A DNA stretch of 64,000 nucleotides from Arthonia radiata (GCA_002989075.1 PSQN01000013.1:116648-180647); one strand, 5' to 3'; positions 10,631 through 21,192 are shown, counted from the first letter of the stretch. The notes: generated from the letters alone by a model not told the origin. Numbers and translations are program-made.

Positions 10631-11914
10631 ATGACAGACACTTTTACCCTCTCTGCCTTCGGAACCCTCAAATTCGACGACTCCGCGTCGCTCGAACCTC
10701 ACGCCAAATCCCTCATCGACCACCCCTCGGAAACCACAACGCTCAACCTCTCAGGCACATCTCTCGGAGTATCCGCAGCAGAGTACCTCGCTTCTCTTCT
10801 ACCGTCGCTCATCAATTTGCAACACGCAAACCTCGCCGACATCTTCACGTCCCGCCTGCTCTCCGAGATCCCACCAGCCATCGATGCGCTCCTCACATCC
10901 CTCCTCAAACTGCCTAAGCTCCAAATGGTAAACCTCAGTGATAACGCTTTTGGCCTCAATACTGCTGGACCGCTCGTCAAATACCTCGAAAAGGCGATAA
11001 GTCTGCGGCATCTGATATTGCAGAACAATGGTTTGGGTCCAGAGGCAGGCACTTTGGTCGCGGACGCACTCAGCCGGCTCGCGGATGCAAAGTCGAAAGC
11101 GGACGATGCAGAACACAGCAAGCCGCTTGAAACGATCGTCTGTGGGCGAAATCGACTGGAGAATGGGTCGATGACCGCGTGGGCGCGCGCCCTACAAGCG
11201 CATGGGAAGGGGTTGAGAGAAGTGAAGATGGTGCAGAATGGAATACGGCAGGAGGGTGTGCAGGTGCTGTTACGGGATGGGTTACGACATTGTGAAGAGG
11301 TGAGGGTGGTGGATCTGCAAGACAACACATTCACAAGAACCGGGTCGAGGGCGTTGGCGGAGGTGCTGCCACGGTGGACACGGCTAACCGAGCTGGGTGT
11401 CAGTGACTGTCTACTGAGTGCGCGAGGCATGGTACTGGTGGGTGAGGCGTTACAGAAGGGTGGAAACCAAGGCCTGGAGGTTTGCCGGTTGCAGTACGAT
11501 GAAATCGACGCGAGGGGCCTCAACGCGTTAGCGAGAGCAGTGGAGGGCGGCGCGTTACCAGCATTACGGCGTGTTGAGCTCAATGGCAACGTGCTGGCAG
11601 AGGAAGACCCCGGGATCGAGAAGTTGAGGGGTCTGCTGAATGACCGGAGGGAGAAGCGTGAAAGCGGAGATGATGCGGAGGACGACTATTGGGGGTTGGA
11701 CGAGCTTGACGAGCTCGAAGAGCCAGAGAGTGATGCTGAGGATGAGGAGGATAATGAAGACGAGGAGGCTGAGGAAGACGATGACGAAGAGGAGACCGAG
11801 AAGAATGACAGCATACTGAAGCAGGCTGACCAAGCGGCGGACGAGAACGTGTCACCGGAAAAGGACAAGGATGTCGACGCACTGGCAGACCAGCTGGGCA
11901 AGACGGAACTGTGA
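10631..11914 (+). CDS. RNA1: Ran GTPase-activating protein (RanGAP, Rna1)
   Basis: Intronless frame of 427 residues starting MTDTFTLSAFG; an ATG 12 nt upstream is less likely. Eleven or so leucine-rich repeats of the RanGAP type fill residues 25-330 (TTLNLSGTSLG, LQMVNLSDNAFG, LRHLILQNNGLG, VVDLQDNTF, LRRVELNGN). An acidic tail (EEPESDAEDEEDNEDEE) follows, then a short C-terminal segment. This is the S. pombe/S. cerevisiae Rna1 architecture. The cytoplasmic protein stimulates GTP hydrolysis by Ran, which drives nuclear transport. The catalytic region around the third repeat contains Asn/Asp-Asn residues; the arginine finger cannot be assigned with certainty without alignment. Confidence 0.88.
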   Translation: MTDTFTLSAFGTLKFDDSASLEPHAKSLIDHPSETTTLNLSGTSLGVSAAEYLASLLPSLINLQHANLADIFTSRLLSEIPPAIDALLTSLLKLPKLQMVNLSDNAFGLNTAGPLVKYLEKAISLRHLILQNNGLGPEAGTLVADALSRLADAKSKADDAEHSKPLETIVCGRNRLENGSMTAWARALQAHGKGLREVKMVQNGIRQEGVQVLLRDGLRHCEEVRVVDLQDNTFTRTGSRALAEVLPRWTRLTELGVSDCLLSARGMVLVGEALQKGGNQGLEVCRLQYDEIDARGLNALARAVEGGALPALRRVELNGNVLAEEDPGIEKLRGLLNDRREKRESGDDAEDDYWGLDELDELEEPESDAEDEEDNEDEEAEEDDDEEETEKNDSILKQADQAADENVSPEKDKDVDALADQLGKTEL

Positions 11915-12293
11915 AATTAAGGAAGTGACGAAAAATGCACTTGATTGGGACTTGTCCAGCATAGCGTGAGTGGGCCAAAACAATCGCGAATGATACCAAA
12001 TAGACAAGCAAATGTCCAGAGTGAGATTCTATGCATCTTTACGCTGCTGCCTCGTCCATGTTCAATTCGTCTCACCGCCCTGTATCGTACAACTAGCTCA
12101 CGTTCAGCCAACCTCAACTGCTTGCCTTTGTGGCCGTCCGTCGTCAATTGTAACTCAATGCCGGTGATTGCGCCGAGACGACATCCGATTCATCTGCTGT
12201 TCCAATGTTCTAGTCGCAAATGATCTTCCTCTTGTCGTAGCAGCCAACAAGGCCTTACGCAATTTCTCTAACTTCTCCGCTGTCACTGATCAA
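11915..12293. other. Intergenic, convergent 3' ends
   Basis: 379 bp between the stops of RNA1 (+) and the mL54 gene (-). Nothing recognisable beyond the two 3' UTRs. Confidence 0.4.
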
Positions 12294-12950
12294 TCATCCC
12301 ATGCCCTTCAGAAAGTTTGCCTCTTTGATATCTCGTCTCCTCTTCTCCCTCATAGCCTTCGTCAACTCCCTCCTCTTCGTCTCATCCACCCCCAAATCCA
12401 CACTCTGCGCATAAATCGGCACCGTCGCTTCCACATCACTTCGCTCCATTGCCGCATTTCGAGCTCGCTTGTTCGCCGCCCGTCGGCTTCGCGCACTCTT
12501 CGCAAACAACCGCGGATCCTTCCCCTCTTCCCCAGCTTCTGTGCTCTTCTTTTCGGACAATAAACCCCATAACCAGTCGGGATACTCGTGATCTTCCATC
12601 GCGAGCGGGTCTTCTTTGTTCTTGAAATAATTGAGACCCTTAAGAGGTGTGCCGGCGGAGACGCTGGATTGTACTTTGGGCGAAGGTTGCGTCTGGGTGG
12701 AAGGGGCCCGGAGACTTTGCGGAGAAGGCGTGTCTATGGCGCTGAAAGGCTGCGCGGCGGCTGTGGACGTTACGGACGGAGGCGAGCGCTGCGGCGCGGA
12801 TTGTGTGGTTGCATTTGGAGAGATGGGCGTCTTTTCTGCAAGTAAGGCGGTGCTCCGTGAAAAAGGGCGTGATGAAGGTTGTGCTATCCGGGCGCCATTA
12901 GCGGATTGCAGGATGGAGTTGGGGCGGCGAAGACAGCGTGCGCAGATCAT
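12294..12950 (-). CDS. MRPL37: Mitochondrial large ribosomal subunit protein mL54
   Basis: Intronless, 218 residues from the ATG at 12950 (MICARCLRRPNSILQ). The N-terminus is basic and Ser-rich like a mitochondrial targeting peptide, with FSRSTALLAEK around residues 31-41. After a Pro/Ser-rich linker comes the mL54 (yeast Mrpl37) block GLNYFKNKEDP and EYPDWLWGLL. The C-terminal half is highly basic (SRRAANKRARNAAM), consistent with rRNA contact. It is a subunit of the 54S mitoribosome. An in-frame ATG 43 codons upstream exists, but the sequence between does not look like a targeting peptide. It lies head-to-head with the next gene, 312 bp apart. Confidence 0.82.
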   Translation of the reverse strand: MICARCLRRPNSILQSANGARIAQPSSRPFSRSTALLAEKTPISPNATTQSAPQRSPPSVTSTAAAQPFSAIDTPSPQSLRAPSTQTQPSPKVQSSVSAGTPLKGLNYFKNKEDPLAMEDHEYPDWLWGLLSEKKSTEAGEEGKDPRLFAKSARSRRAANKRARNAAMERSDVEATVPIYAQSVDLGVDETKRRELTKAMREKRRRDIKEANFLKGMG

Positions 12951-13262
12951 TGCGGCATCTGTAGGACCCCGTGTGCCTGGGAAAGACGTCGGATAGCCAG
13001 CGAAGACAGGGCTTACAGTAGTAGTATGATGAGCGCAAGACCGCTTTGCTTTAGCTACCGAGCTCGGGCCGAACCTCACGGAACTCGCGTCCCAATCTGG
13101 CAGCTTCGCGGTAACCTGCGGCCCGCAAGTTGTTTCCTTGCTCTCATGTGTGTGCTGCCTGGACGGAAGTGGTGCTGCGCGTCACCGTCAACTCGTTGCT
13201 TGTTGTCAAATGAACGATAGATAGGGATTATGCGCTGGTCGTAATTGTAGGGCTATCTTGAA
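12951..13262. promoter_or_regulatory. Divergent promoter region, mL54 / unrecognised gene
   Basis: 312 bp between two start codons. No specific regulatory motif is recognised. Confidence 0.3.
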
Positions 13263-15988
13263 ATGGCGCCCGTGAGTGACACTTCTCCGCAATCCTCTCC
13301 AAGCAATCACTTCAGTATTACCAAAAGACAGCAGCTAATTCCTCACTTGTTTAGCTTCGCGCATCACGTACGACACGCTCCACGCGTCCTGGCGCGCAAA
13401 ACGATGTCGACATCATTGACGGTCTACCTGTCCGGCAATGGCGTATGTCCGACGTTTTAGTGAACACTGCTTCAGACGCTCCCACCGATGGGCCAGCAGT
13501 GCAGCATCAGCAAGCCGATTTGGTCATACTTCCTAATGGGCGTCCTCCCCTGGGTCTTCCGCCCGGCGCTCAATACTACACGCCATGGTGCAAGCAGATG
13601 CTCAGGGTGATGCGGTCCGGTAAGCTGGGAAAACGGAAAGATCGTGATGATGAAAATGAGGATGAGAAGGAAAACGAGCAAGACGACAATTCTGAGACAG
13701 CCAAGATGGGATTCACCGCCCGCAGGTGGAATCCAGTACCTCGTAGCGCAGAGGAGCCAGAAAGAGAGTACCTTGCAGCGCGACGGCCAGGTCTACCCAA
13801 GCTCGGGGTAAGTGCAACCGCAACGATTGGGCCAAATGGCGAAGTCGTAATAAATGGCGCGCCTGTGGAAGAGCCGGTGCGGCGTAGAATGCCGCCACCA
13901 AGGCGAAAACCTAAGAAGGGGCCCGGTCGAAGGAAAAAGATGATGGATGGAGCCCCAGGCGTATCAGCGTCGGCAGAGGCGCTCGAAGGTGGGCAGATTG
14001 ATGGTGCAAACGTGAATGGAGAAGGTCACGCTGGTGGAGACGCGGGGGGTGAGGACAATGAGGGTGACGACGACGAAGGCGAAGAGGGTGAAGAGGGCGC
14101 TGACGACGATCGCGAGGAGGGAGAGCTGTCCGATGACAAAGAAGAGGAGTCAAAAGACTTGCTTTCGAAATTTCAAGGCAGTAGCGAGCACGCAGAAACG
14201 CCTGCAGCACCCATTCCTAAAGAGTCAACTACGGTAAAACAGGAGCAGGCGGTAGCGGGTTCCGTCCCAACCTCTGAGGCGCCACTTCCTGGACTCGCTT
14301 CTACTAGTTTCGACCACGACAAAGAAGAAGGCGAGGTGGACGGAGAAGAGGAAGAAGATTACGAGCCACCACCGCCTCCTCTTCCTCAAGCACCTATGGA
14401 AGACGACGAAGGCGAATACGAGCCGCCGCCAGCGATGGAGATTCCACCCACTACATCGCAGGCTCCGCCACCAGATTCAGGGTAGAAACCGCCTGATGCA
14501 GCTAACCGGCCAGCGACACAAGACAAGGATAAAGCGGCTACGTCACCCGCAGAAACCGACAAAGAGGTTCTACCATCATATTCAAGGAGCTTGGCTTCCG
14601 ATTCGCCTTACGTTGTCACTAACGAACGACTATACTTTTGCCACGCACCCGAAGATTTAGAGTTTCTCGCTCTCTTGACGCGCCATGAACTAGATCAAAC
14701 AACATTCGACACTACTTCTTTGGGCACACAGGTTGCCCACACGCCCGGGACCCAATATACCGTAGCTGGCGGCATGTTGTTCGTTCGACTTCGACAACTA
14801 ACAAAATGGAGATATCTTGCCGAGCTCTCCCACGACTCTGAAAGATACCCGACGGTGAAGGTGGACCTGAGCCATGCACTGCCTCAGCGAACTCAAGGGA
14901 TCCCAACCAGCGGCTCTCCCTCGCGTCATGCTCGATCACACGGGAGCGTCGAACAGTCGGCAGATTCTAAAGAAGCCGGCGATATAGCTCAACGATATCA
15001 GGCAAAAGGCAAGAACGGAGGGCGTGGCTTGGTCGCTACACTTCGCCGCAACTCCGAGACCTTACAGGCCTGCGATGACAGCGCCAGTCACGTAGAAAGC
15101 AGTGGTGGAGGGCGTGGCTTGGCCGCTACACTCCGCCGCAACTCCGAAGATTTACAGAGTTCCAGTAAAAGCACCAGTCAAGTAGAGGGTAGGGATGAAG
15201 GGCATGGCCTGGCCGCTACACTTCGCCGCAACTCTCAGAACTTACAACCTTCCGAGAAGCCTTCCGAAGAAAGTCGCGAGAATGAAAAACTTCTTAAGCG
15301 TAAGCGCAAGCCTCGAAAAGCCGACATCCGCTCAAAAAAGACCCCAAAGACTGTGCACTTCGAAGAGGCGCAGGCTGTCATCCCAGATGGGGGGACATCA
15401 GGTCTCCTTGGTCAAATGAATAGCAAAGGCAACTCAACCCCTAGCAATCCCGGCCTCGTTGCGCGACTTGGTCCCAATCTGGATTTTTTTGATTTTGGAA
15501 GGGGCGGCGCGTCAATCGCGACAACTGAGACACCACAGGGGTCTGTATCCCGTCGCGAAAGTACGTCTTACAGCACGGAACCGTCGTCCACGAACTCTTA
15601 CGTAGAGCCGTACTCTCTGCCAACCCCATCTACCGCCAAAATTATGAGCAACAGGTTTGCAGAGTCGAACCCGCGCCCACCGACAGCCACAGGTGATGAG
15701 ACAGGTCTTGAGGAATTCGACGCTCAGATCAAATCCCTCTACCATGCGAAGGCGAGAGTGGAGGAGCAACAATTGTCACATGCCTCGCCAAACGCACAAT
15801 ATAGTGTGGGACCAACATCATCAAGCCACTCAGAAGCTGTTCGCACCTCATTAGGAGATTTGGACAAGGATTGGTTTGAAACCATTCGGCAGTCGAACGA
15901 GGAATCACCGGCGCCACCGCCAAATCCGTTCTACTCGGGTTGGCCAAACGCAATCGGCAGCCCGCCGAAGTTCTCAGACAGCGAGTGA
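13263..15988 (+). CDS. Unrecognised nuclear-type protein, frame broken by one TAG
   Basis: A 9-nt first exon (13263-13271, Met-Ala-Pro) is joined over an 83-nt intron (GTGAGT donor, GCTAAT branch, TTTAG end at 13354) to a frame reading LRASRTTRSTRPGAQND and on to a TAG at 14483-14485 (379 residues). The same frame stays open immediately after that TAG to 15988, another 500 codons. The first half is Pro/Arg/acidic-rich (WNPVPRSAEEPEREYL, REEGELSDDKEEE), like chromatin-associated subunits. The second half has a compact conserved-looking block (ERLYFCHAPEDLEFLALL, GGMLFVRLRQLTKWRYL), then a 90-nt tandem repeat and a disordered tail. I do not recognise the family. The downstream half has no ATG until 14774, inside the compact block, so it is unlikely to be a separate gene. 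A weak 105-nt intron (donor GTAGAA at 14482) would also remove the TAG in frame. Confidence 0.6.
15017..15250 (+). repeat. Coding tandem repeat, 90-nt period, nearly three copies
   Basis: Units begin at 15017, 15107 and 15197, each encoding G-x-G-L-x-A-T-L-R-R-N-S-x-x-L-Q followed by a Ser-rich spacer. The core is strongly conserved and the spacers less so; the third copy lacks its full spacer. The RRNS core resembles a basophilic kinase site (inference). Confidence 0.85.
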
Positions 15989-16235
15989 AGAGCGATTGTC
16001 CAGTCGACCCGAAACTGTCAGTGTGAGTTGGTACCAGGTATCCGCTATCGCTGTCGGCGCTGATGACTTGAATCGTAGATCATATGCCCGCCGTTGGAAT
16101 AATGCCTGGAAAGTTTCCAACAAAGAATTCATTGTTTGAATCGATGTTCTTCGCACAAGACCTTAGTTTGAGCATGGTTGGCCGGGACGAGCCAAACGAA
16201 GCCTTTCGTCCCCTTTGGAGAATATCACAAGTATC

Positions 16236-17507
16236 TCACGCCGTCCCCTCGCGCTTCCCTAGCCACGTCAAAGCAGCAACAGCATACCCTTCCACCGCTG
16301 TTTTCAAAGTCGGCTGTATACATGGCGCAAACAGACTACTATGATTACCCGGCACCTTACCTTTCGTCCTCTCCCATTCCTTCTCCTCCACCCCACCATA
16401 CGCAAAATAAACATTTGGCTTCCCCACTGCCGTCGCCAGGTTCCCAAAATCCTCACTCCCAGCCAGTCGTGCATCATGCTCCCACTTCCTCTCCCCAAAA
16501 TGCGCCTTCATACCTTCCACCAACTTGCCCGTCGCCGCTTCATCATTCAGCAAAATCGGATAACTGCTAATAGTCTCATACACCGCCTCCTTCGGGCACT
16601 CACTCGCCTCACACTCTGCCTTTACGATCCGCTTGATCCCGCTCAACACGTGATCCCTGCTCTCATCGCTGAACGTCCGCACATTCACCTTCAGCACCGC
16701 GTGCTCTGGAATCACGTTCTCAGCTTCTCCCGCCTGCAGACTCGCGACAGACACGACAGCAGCCTCCTGCGGATCCACCTCCCGCGCTACGAGCGTCTGC
16801 AATCTGACCACGATGAAACTCGCGACTACCACTGGATCTATTGATCGTTGCGGCTGGGACGCATGCCCGCCCTTCCCGAAAATCGTGATCTTCAGCGAAT
16901 CGGCGTAGCTCGCCATCACCCCTGGTCGTGCGCCGAGCATGCCAGACGGCATGGGCATGACGTGCGCCCCCACCACCAAATCCGGCACCGGACACGCATG
17001 CCGCGTCTCGTCGAATAAGCCGTCGTCAATCATTAGCCCGGCGCCCGCGCCCTTCTCCTCCGCCGGCTGGAAGATCAGGATCAATGTCCCCGACCATGTA
17101 TCCCGCGCGGAGGCGAGGAGTTGCGCGCAGCACAGCAGGGACGTGATGTGCATGTCGTGGCCGCAGGCGTGCATGACGGGTTTCTCCACGCCGTCAACGT
17201 CTTTCATGCGTTTACTGGACGCGTAAGGGAGACCTGTGGTTTCGAGGACGGGGAGCGCGTCGGTGTCCGCGCGGAGCATGAGGGTTGGACCGGCGCCATT
17301 GCGGAGAACGGCGATGAGGCCTGTTTTTGCGATGTGTGGGGTGACTTTGAAGTGCGGGGCGTGTTCTGCGAGCCAAGTGGTGATGCGGTCGTGGGTTTCG
17401 TGCTCGAGGGTTGACAGTTCGGGATTCGCGTGCAGGGTCTTGTAGAGGGATTCGTAGGGGGAAAGGTCGGGGAGGTGGGTTGCGATGGTTTGGGTGGGGA
17501 TGGGCAT
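16236..17507 (-). CDS. M20-family metal-dependent amidohydrolase
   Basis: Intronless, 423 residues. The M20D (amidohydrolase / carboxypeptidase) fold is shown by the metal site HACGHDMH (residues 113-120), QPAEEKGAG with the catalytic and metal-binding Glu pair, VVGAHVMP with a metal His, the dimerisation/lid domain beginning SLKITIFGKGGHASQPQ, and the late metal motif GSEDFG. Members hydrolyse N-acyl amino acids (hippurate, IAA-amino acid conjugates, N-acetyl-diaminopimelate); the substrate here cannot be deduced. No signal peptide is seen, so it is probably cytosolic. It lies upstream of the secreted lactonase on the same strand, with no evident functional link. Confidence 0.88.
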   Translation of the reverse strand: MPIPTQTIATHLPDLSPYESLYKTLHANPELSTLEHETHDRITTWLAEHAPHFKVTPHIAKTGLIAVLRNGAGPTLMLRADTDALPVLETTGLPYASSKRMKDVDGVEKPVMHACGHDMHITSLLCCAQLLASARDTWSGTLILIFQPAEEKGAGAGLMIDDGLFDETRHACPVPDLVVGAHVMPMPSGMLGARPGVMASYADSLKITIFGKGGHASQPQRSIDPVVVASFIVVRLQTLVAREVDPQEAAVVSVASLQAGEAENVIPEHAVLKVNVRTFSDESRDHVLSGIKRIVKAECEASECPKEAVYETISSYPILLNDEAATGKLVEGMKAHFGERKWEHDARLAGSEDFGNLATAVGKPNVYFAYGGVEEKEWERTKGKVPGNHSSLFAPCIQPTLKTAVEGYAVAALTWLGKREGTA

Positions 17508-18024
17508 TGTGGTTTGCGGCGGGTTGTGTGTGAGAGTGTTGTGGTAAGTAGGGGGAGTTGCAAGCGTTCTTGTATAAGTTGTAGTGAGACGTTGTACGTC
17601 AGGGCTATAGCTTTGCCGGCGGGACCTGATGCGAGCTGTGGCTAGTCAGTGTATAGTTAGCGTTGAGCTTGGGGTAAGCTTACCAATAATCCAAAGGGCA
17701 GGTTGCCTGAATTGTCAGAAGCACGAGGGTGCAAACAGTTCTCTCTGATGCGGACACTGTTGTACAGGTCTCAGCATTACAGACGCACGAGAGGAACAAA
17801 GGAGCACTTGGAATCAACGTGAAAATGTGTCAAAGCTGTGATGGAACGCAGAAAAGTTAAAGATATTCATTCAAGGTATCATACAGAAAGGAAATCGGCC
17901 GTCATCTCTATCGTCAGTCTCAGGTAGCACATCAACAGTTGTCTGCGCGGCCGACAGAGCCATCATCGGGTATCTCCCTGTTTGGTGTCAGCTTCTGAAT
18001 CGCAAGCTAGCAAGGAATCATGGC
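17508..18024. other. Intergenic, no gene seen
   Basis: 517 bp between the start of the amidohydrolase (-) and the stop of the lactonase-like gene (-). It should contain the amidohydrolase promoter. No motif is recognised. Confidence 0.35.
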
Positions 18025-19248
18025 TTACTCATCCCACTTCACAGCCGTCACCAGCCCCGTCTCCTTACTCTCGAACCACGCCACAGGCTTGTCCATCATC
18101 CCACTCGCCACATCGCGCTTGAACACCACAACGCGTCCGTCGTTCTGCAGGCCCACGGCCACCATATCTCCCTTCTTGTTGATGTCCATGCTCCTAGCGA
18201 AGCTCCCACCCGCAGGCCACAGCTGCGTGAAGCTGATCGTACCGTTCGGCGCGAGCTTGTACGTCGCGAGGCTGTCGCTCGGTATGGTCGTCTTGTTGGC
18301 GGGGTTATTGTTCGGCAGCTCGAAGCTGGAGTCATTCCGGTTGGATACGATCAGGTAGTGATTATCCGGTGTGATGCGGACTTCAGCAGGCGCGATCGGG
18401 TTCTTGCGCTTCTGGTTGCCGTTCGTGTCGCCGGAGTAGAATTGCTTAAATTCGAGACCGCCGGCGTTGGGTAGGTAGTTTACCGCGTAGCCATTGAGTG
18501 TCGCGTCGAGCTCGGAGACGAGGTACATGTATGTGTTGTTGCCCTGGACGGAGAAAGCGGCGTGGCGGGGTCCGGAGCCGGGTTTGCCCTTGAGGGGCTT
18601 GCCGGCTTCTTTGAGGGCGCCGGTGGCCGAGTCGTGGGTGTGCACGTGGACTAAGTCAGTGCCCAGGTCGGGGACGATGATGTATTGGCCCGTTGGGTCG
18701 AGGATGACGGAGTGCGGGTGTGAGGCTTGTTGGCTGGCGTTGACCGCTGGCACAGGCCCCAGTGGGTTTGGTGGTGGGTAGGTGATGTTGGGGTTGATCG
18801 GTGTGAAGCTGAGGTCCTTGGCGATGTTCCATGTGGACAGACCGCCGGCGCCGTAGTGCGCGAGGACGATGGGGCGTACAGGGTCGTTCTTCTGGCCGTA
18901 GAGCGTTCCATAGACGGGACCTGGGAACACTGAGGAACCTGCGCGCTGTACGAGCGTGCCGTTCATGATGCTGTACGCAGTCAAGGATCCATTACCGCCA
19001 GCTGCCGCTTCGCCAATACACCACAGGCTGCCGTGCGCTTTGTCCATGACAATTTGCGATGGTGATGGCGCGCAGCCAAGGTCGACGGAGACGTTTTGTA
19101 ATTGGTAAGTACCATTCTGGCCGGTCGGAGAGAGCTGGAGAGTCGAGATCGTGCCGGAGTAGGAAGTGACGAAGAGGTTCTTGACTTCGGGGTGTTGAGC
19201 TAGGGCGGTGCCGGCACCGAGGAGGGTGAGAAGCTGTAGGGGCAGCAT
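18025..19248 (-). CDS. Secreted seven-bladed beta-propeller lactonase-like protein
   Basis: Intronless, 407 residues. The N-terminus MLPLQLLTLLGAGTALAQ is a clear signal peptide, with cleavage likely after Ala-Leu-Ala. The mature chain has the repeated strands and His/Asp motifs of the 6-phosphogluconolactonase-like family (PF10282 type): QASHPHSVILDPTGQYIIVPDLG, SGPRHAAFSVQG, APAEVRITPDNHYLIVSNRND and GGSFARSMDINKKGDMV. Several N-x-S/T sites fit secretion. Intracellular homologues hydrolyse 6-phosphogluconolactone; secreted fungal forms have no firmly assigned substrate, and muconate-lactonizing-type or carbohydrate-lactone activity is only a guess. Confidence 0.85.
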   Translation of the reverse strand: MLPLQLLTLLGAGTALAQHPEVKNLFVTSYSGTISTLQLSPTGQNGTYQLQNVSVDLGCAPSPSQIVMDKAHGSLWCIGEAAAGGNGSLTAYSIMNGTLVQRAGSSVFPGPVYGTLYGQKNDPVRPIVLAHYGAGGLSTWNIAKDLSFTPINPNITYPPPNPLGPVPAVNASQQASHPHSVILDPTGQYIIVPDLGTDLVHVHTHDSATGALKEAGKPLKGKPGSGPRHAAFSVQGNNTYMYLVSELDATLNGYAVNYLPNAGGLEFKQFYSGDTNGNQKRKNPIAPAEVRITPDNHYLIVSNRNDSSFELPNNNPANKTTIPSDSLATYKLAPNGTISFTQLWPAGGSFARSMDINKKGDMVAVGLQNDGRVVVFKRDVASGMMDKPVAWFESKETGLVTAVKWDE

Positions 19249-20123
19249 GGTTTCGCAGAATGAGTGGATGTTTGTGAAGGTGCGATGTGGTGACAGAGAA
19301 CGGCAAAGCGAAATCGATCAAAGAAACTCGCAAGGAATATACTAAAGGGTTGCAGCAGCAAGTTTTCGCATGCACAATGAGGGACGGATATGGAAGTGTT
19401 TTGACGGCTTTGTTGTTGCTGTCTTGGCTACCGCACACTGCTTGGCCATCAAGGCTGATTCTTCTCCATGGGAACCATCGTAATTAGACTCGCAAACGCG
19501 CGATGATGAGCGTCACTGCTTGAGTATTATATCTGGGCACCTGGGGTCAGAAGCGAACGCTTCAAAGCTTCCCACTGCCTGTTTCGGCATGTTTCAGATA
19601 TTACGAGATCCTAAGCTCCTGTTGGTTCGGGTCGCCTGGCAGTTCTACAGGCGCAACAGTGTGCTGCCATCAATGGGCACTGTGCGGCTCGCAGCGCTTA
19701 CTGGGAGTCCACAGCATGTTGCTCGGTCTGAACGCGCGCTACACAGCCAAGCTGTAATGGTTCAGATGTGGTTTCGGGCCCGCATACGCGAGGTGTTCAG
19801 CGGGAGTGTCAGAAGCATGAGCTTGACTGCAAGTGGAGCTTGTGGCGTTCTACCCATCCCAAAAGCGAGCCTGAAGCTCTATGCCTCAGGATGTAGCTTG
19901 AGATGGGTACTGATGAGGTGGAAGACGAAAGGAAACGCGACGACCGCGCTCGAAACCCTCGAGGTTCATCACGTGTAGGCGCGCTAAGCCCTATCCAATA
20001 GCTACTTGAATCATCCACTCCAGCGTTCCTTTCTGCACATCCAAACGCAATTCCAATCTCGTCCACACATCCTACGATCCCGTACAGAACACTCTTAATA
20101 CCCCTCAATAATCTCCCATCAGA
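19249..20123. promoter_or_regulatory. Divergent intergenic region, lactonase / MIX17
   Basis: 875 bp between two divergent genes. A 152-codon frame at 19520-19978 lacks any family pattern and runs into the MIX17 upstream region; I treat it as chance. No regulatory site is recognised. Confidence 0.35.
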
Positions 20124-20622
20124 ATGCCTCGATCTCGCGGCGGAGCAGGTGGCGGCCGTCGCCCCAGCGCACCCCCATCCCGACCCTCCGCAGCACCAAC
20201 GCCACAGCAAGCGCGTCCGTCCTCTACAGCCGCCGCTCCCCCAAAGCAAGCCCAGACGCCACCAGCACAGGGCTCTCAAGGGCCCGGCTTGATGGGCCAG
20301 ATGGCTTCCACCGCTGCGTAAGCATCATCACTTCCCACCACGCCGTTTGATGAGATCAAATGCTAACACAAAGCGCAGCGGTGTCGCAGTCGGCTCCTCA
20401 ATTGGCCACGCCATCGGCGGCTGGTTTGGCGGTGGTTCTTCGGTTCCTCAAGAGGCGCAAGAGCCTGTTCAGAGCCAGCAGCAGGGCCACGGACCACCGC
20501 AGTGCGATATGGCGGCCAGGAGCTTCACGGGCTGTCTCGACCAGAATGAGGGCAACATGCAGATTTGCAGTTGGTACTTGGATCAGCTGAAGGCGTGCCA
20601 GGCTGCGGCGAAGGAGTATTAG
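20124..20622 (+). CDS. MIX17: Twin CX9C mitochondrial protein, Mix17/CHCHD2 family
   Basis: Join 20124-20317 and 20379-20622 (145 residues); the 61-nt intron has GTAAGC, a perfect TGCTAAC branch and GCAG. The N-terminus is basic, Pro/Ala-rich and disordered (MPRSRGGAGGGRRPSAPP), acting as mitochondrial targeting sequence in this family. A glycine-rich hydrophobic helix follows (GVAVGSSIGHAIGGWFGGG). Last comes the CHCH domain, with CDMAARSFTGC and CSWYLDQLKAC, both exact CX9C. Proteins of this type are oxidised by Mia40 in the intermembrane space; yeast Mix17 and human CHCHD2/CHCHD10 affect respiration and cristae. It lies tail-to-tail with the Arb2-domain gene. Confidence 0.92.
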
Positions 20623-21192
20623 GGATGAAATCGGAGGAGGCGATGACGCAGCATCAGAGAGTAAACATGCTTGAGATCGGATATGCATCGCTGGTGATGA
20701 TTGAGAGGAGAGGTGGCGAAACAAGAGAAGAGAGGTTTTAATTGCATAGCGTGGAACTGAGATTTGACACTCCCCTCATGAGTGTTTCTATCCGGTCTCA
20801 TCATGACAAAGCAGCTCGTGAAGGTCAGGGTGGAGGTCATTCATTGCAAGCTTCACGAGCAAATATACAGTCATGATCCATATGAGAGTATTCGTTTGCG
20901 CGCACATACGTTTGTTACGTCGTCCGAATACGCTTGCTGTGAGGGGCGGTCTAGAATTGTGCTAGGCCGCAATTCGGCAGAGGTATGCATGATATGTCCC
21001 TCATTCAGGCATCACTGACTGCCAACGTACTGTGACTGCCAGCTGCCCGAAAGACTGCAAGGAGATGACATTCTCGTCATTTCATTACGGGAGATTCCGC
21101 CTGTCGCGATACTCTCAGAGCAGAGCGAACCCACGTCCAAGACCGCTATGCGTCCTCTTGGTTTTGGCACCGCTTGCTGCCCCGGACCGACT
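20623..21192. other. Intergenic, convergent 3' ends
   Basis: 570 bp between the stops of MIX17 (+) and the Arb2-domain gene (-). Nothing recognisable. Confidence 0.35.

Noticed and set aside
16236-19248. Secondary-metabolite or catabolic cluster of amidohydrolase plus lactonase
   Set aside because: Only two enzymes with no shared substrate, one cytosolic and one secreted, and no transporter or regulator beside them.
19520-19978. Plus-strand 152-codon frame between lactonase and MIX17
   Set aside because: No family pattern and no splice partners, and it runs into the MIX17 upstream region.
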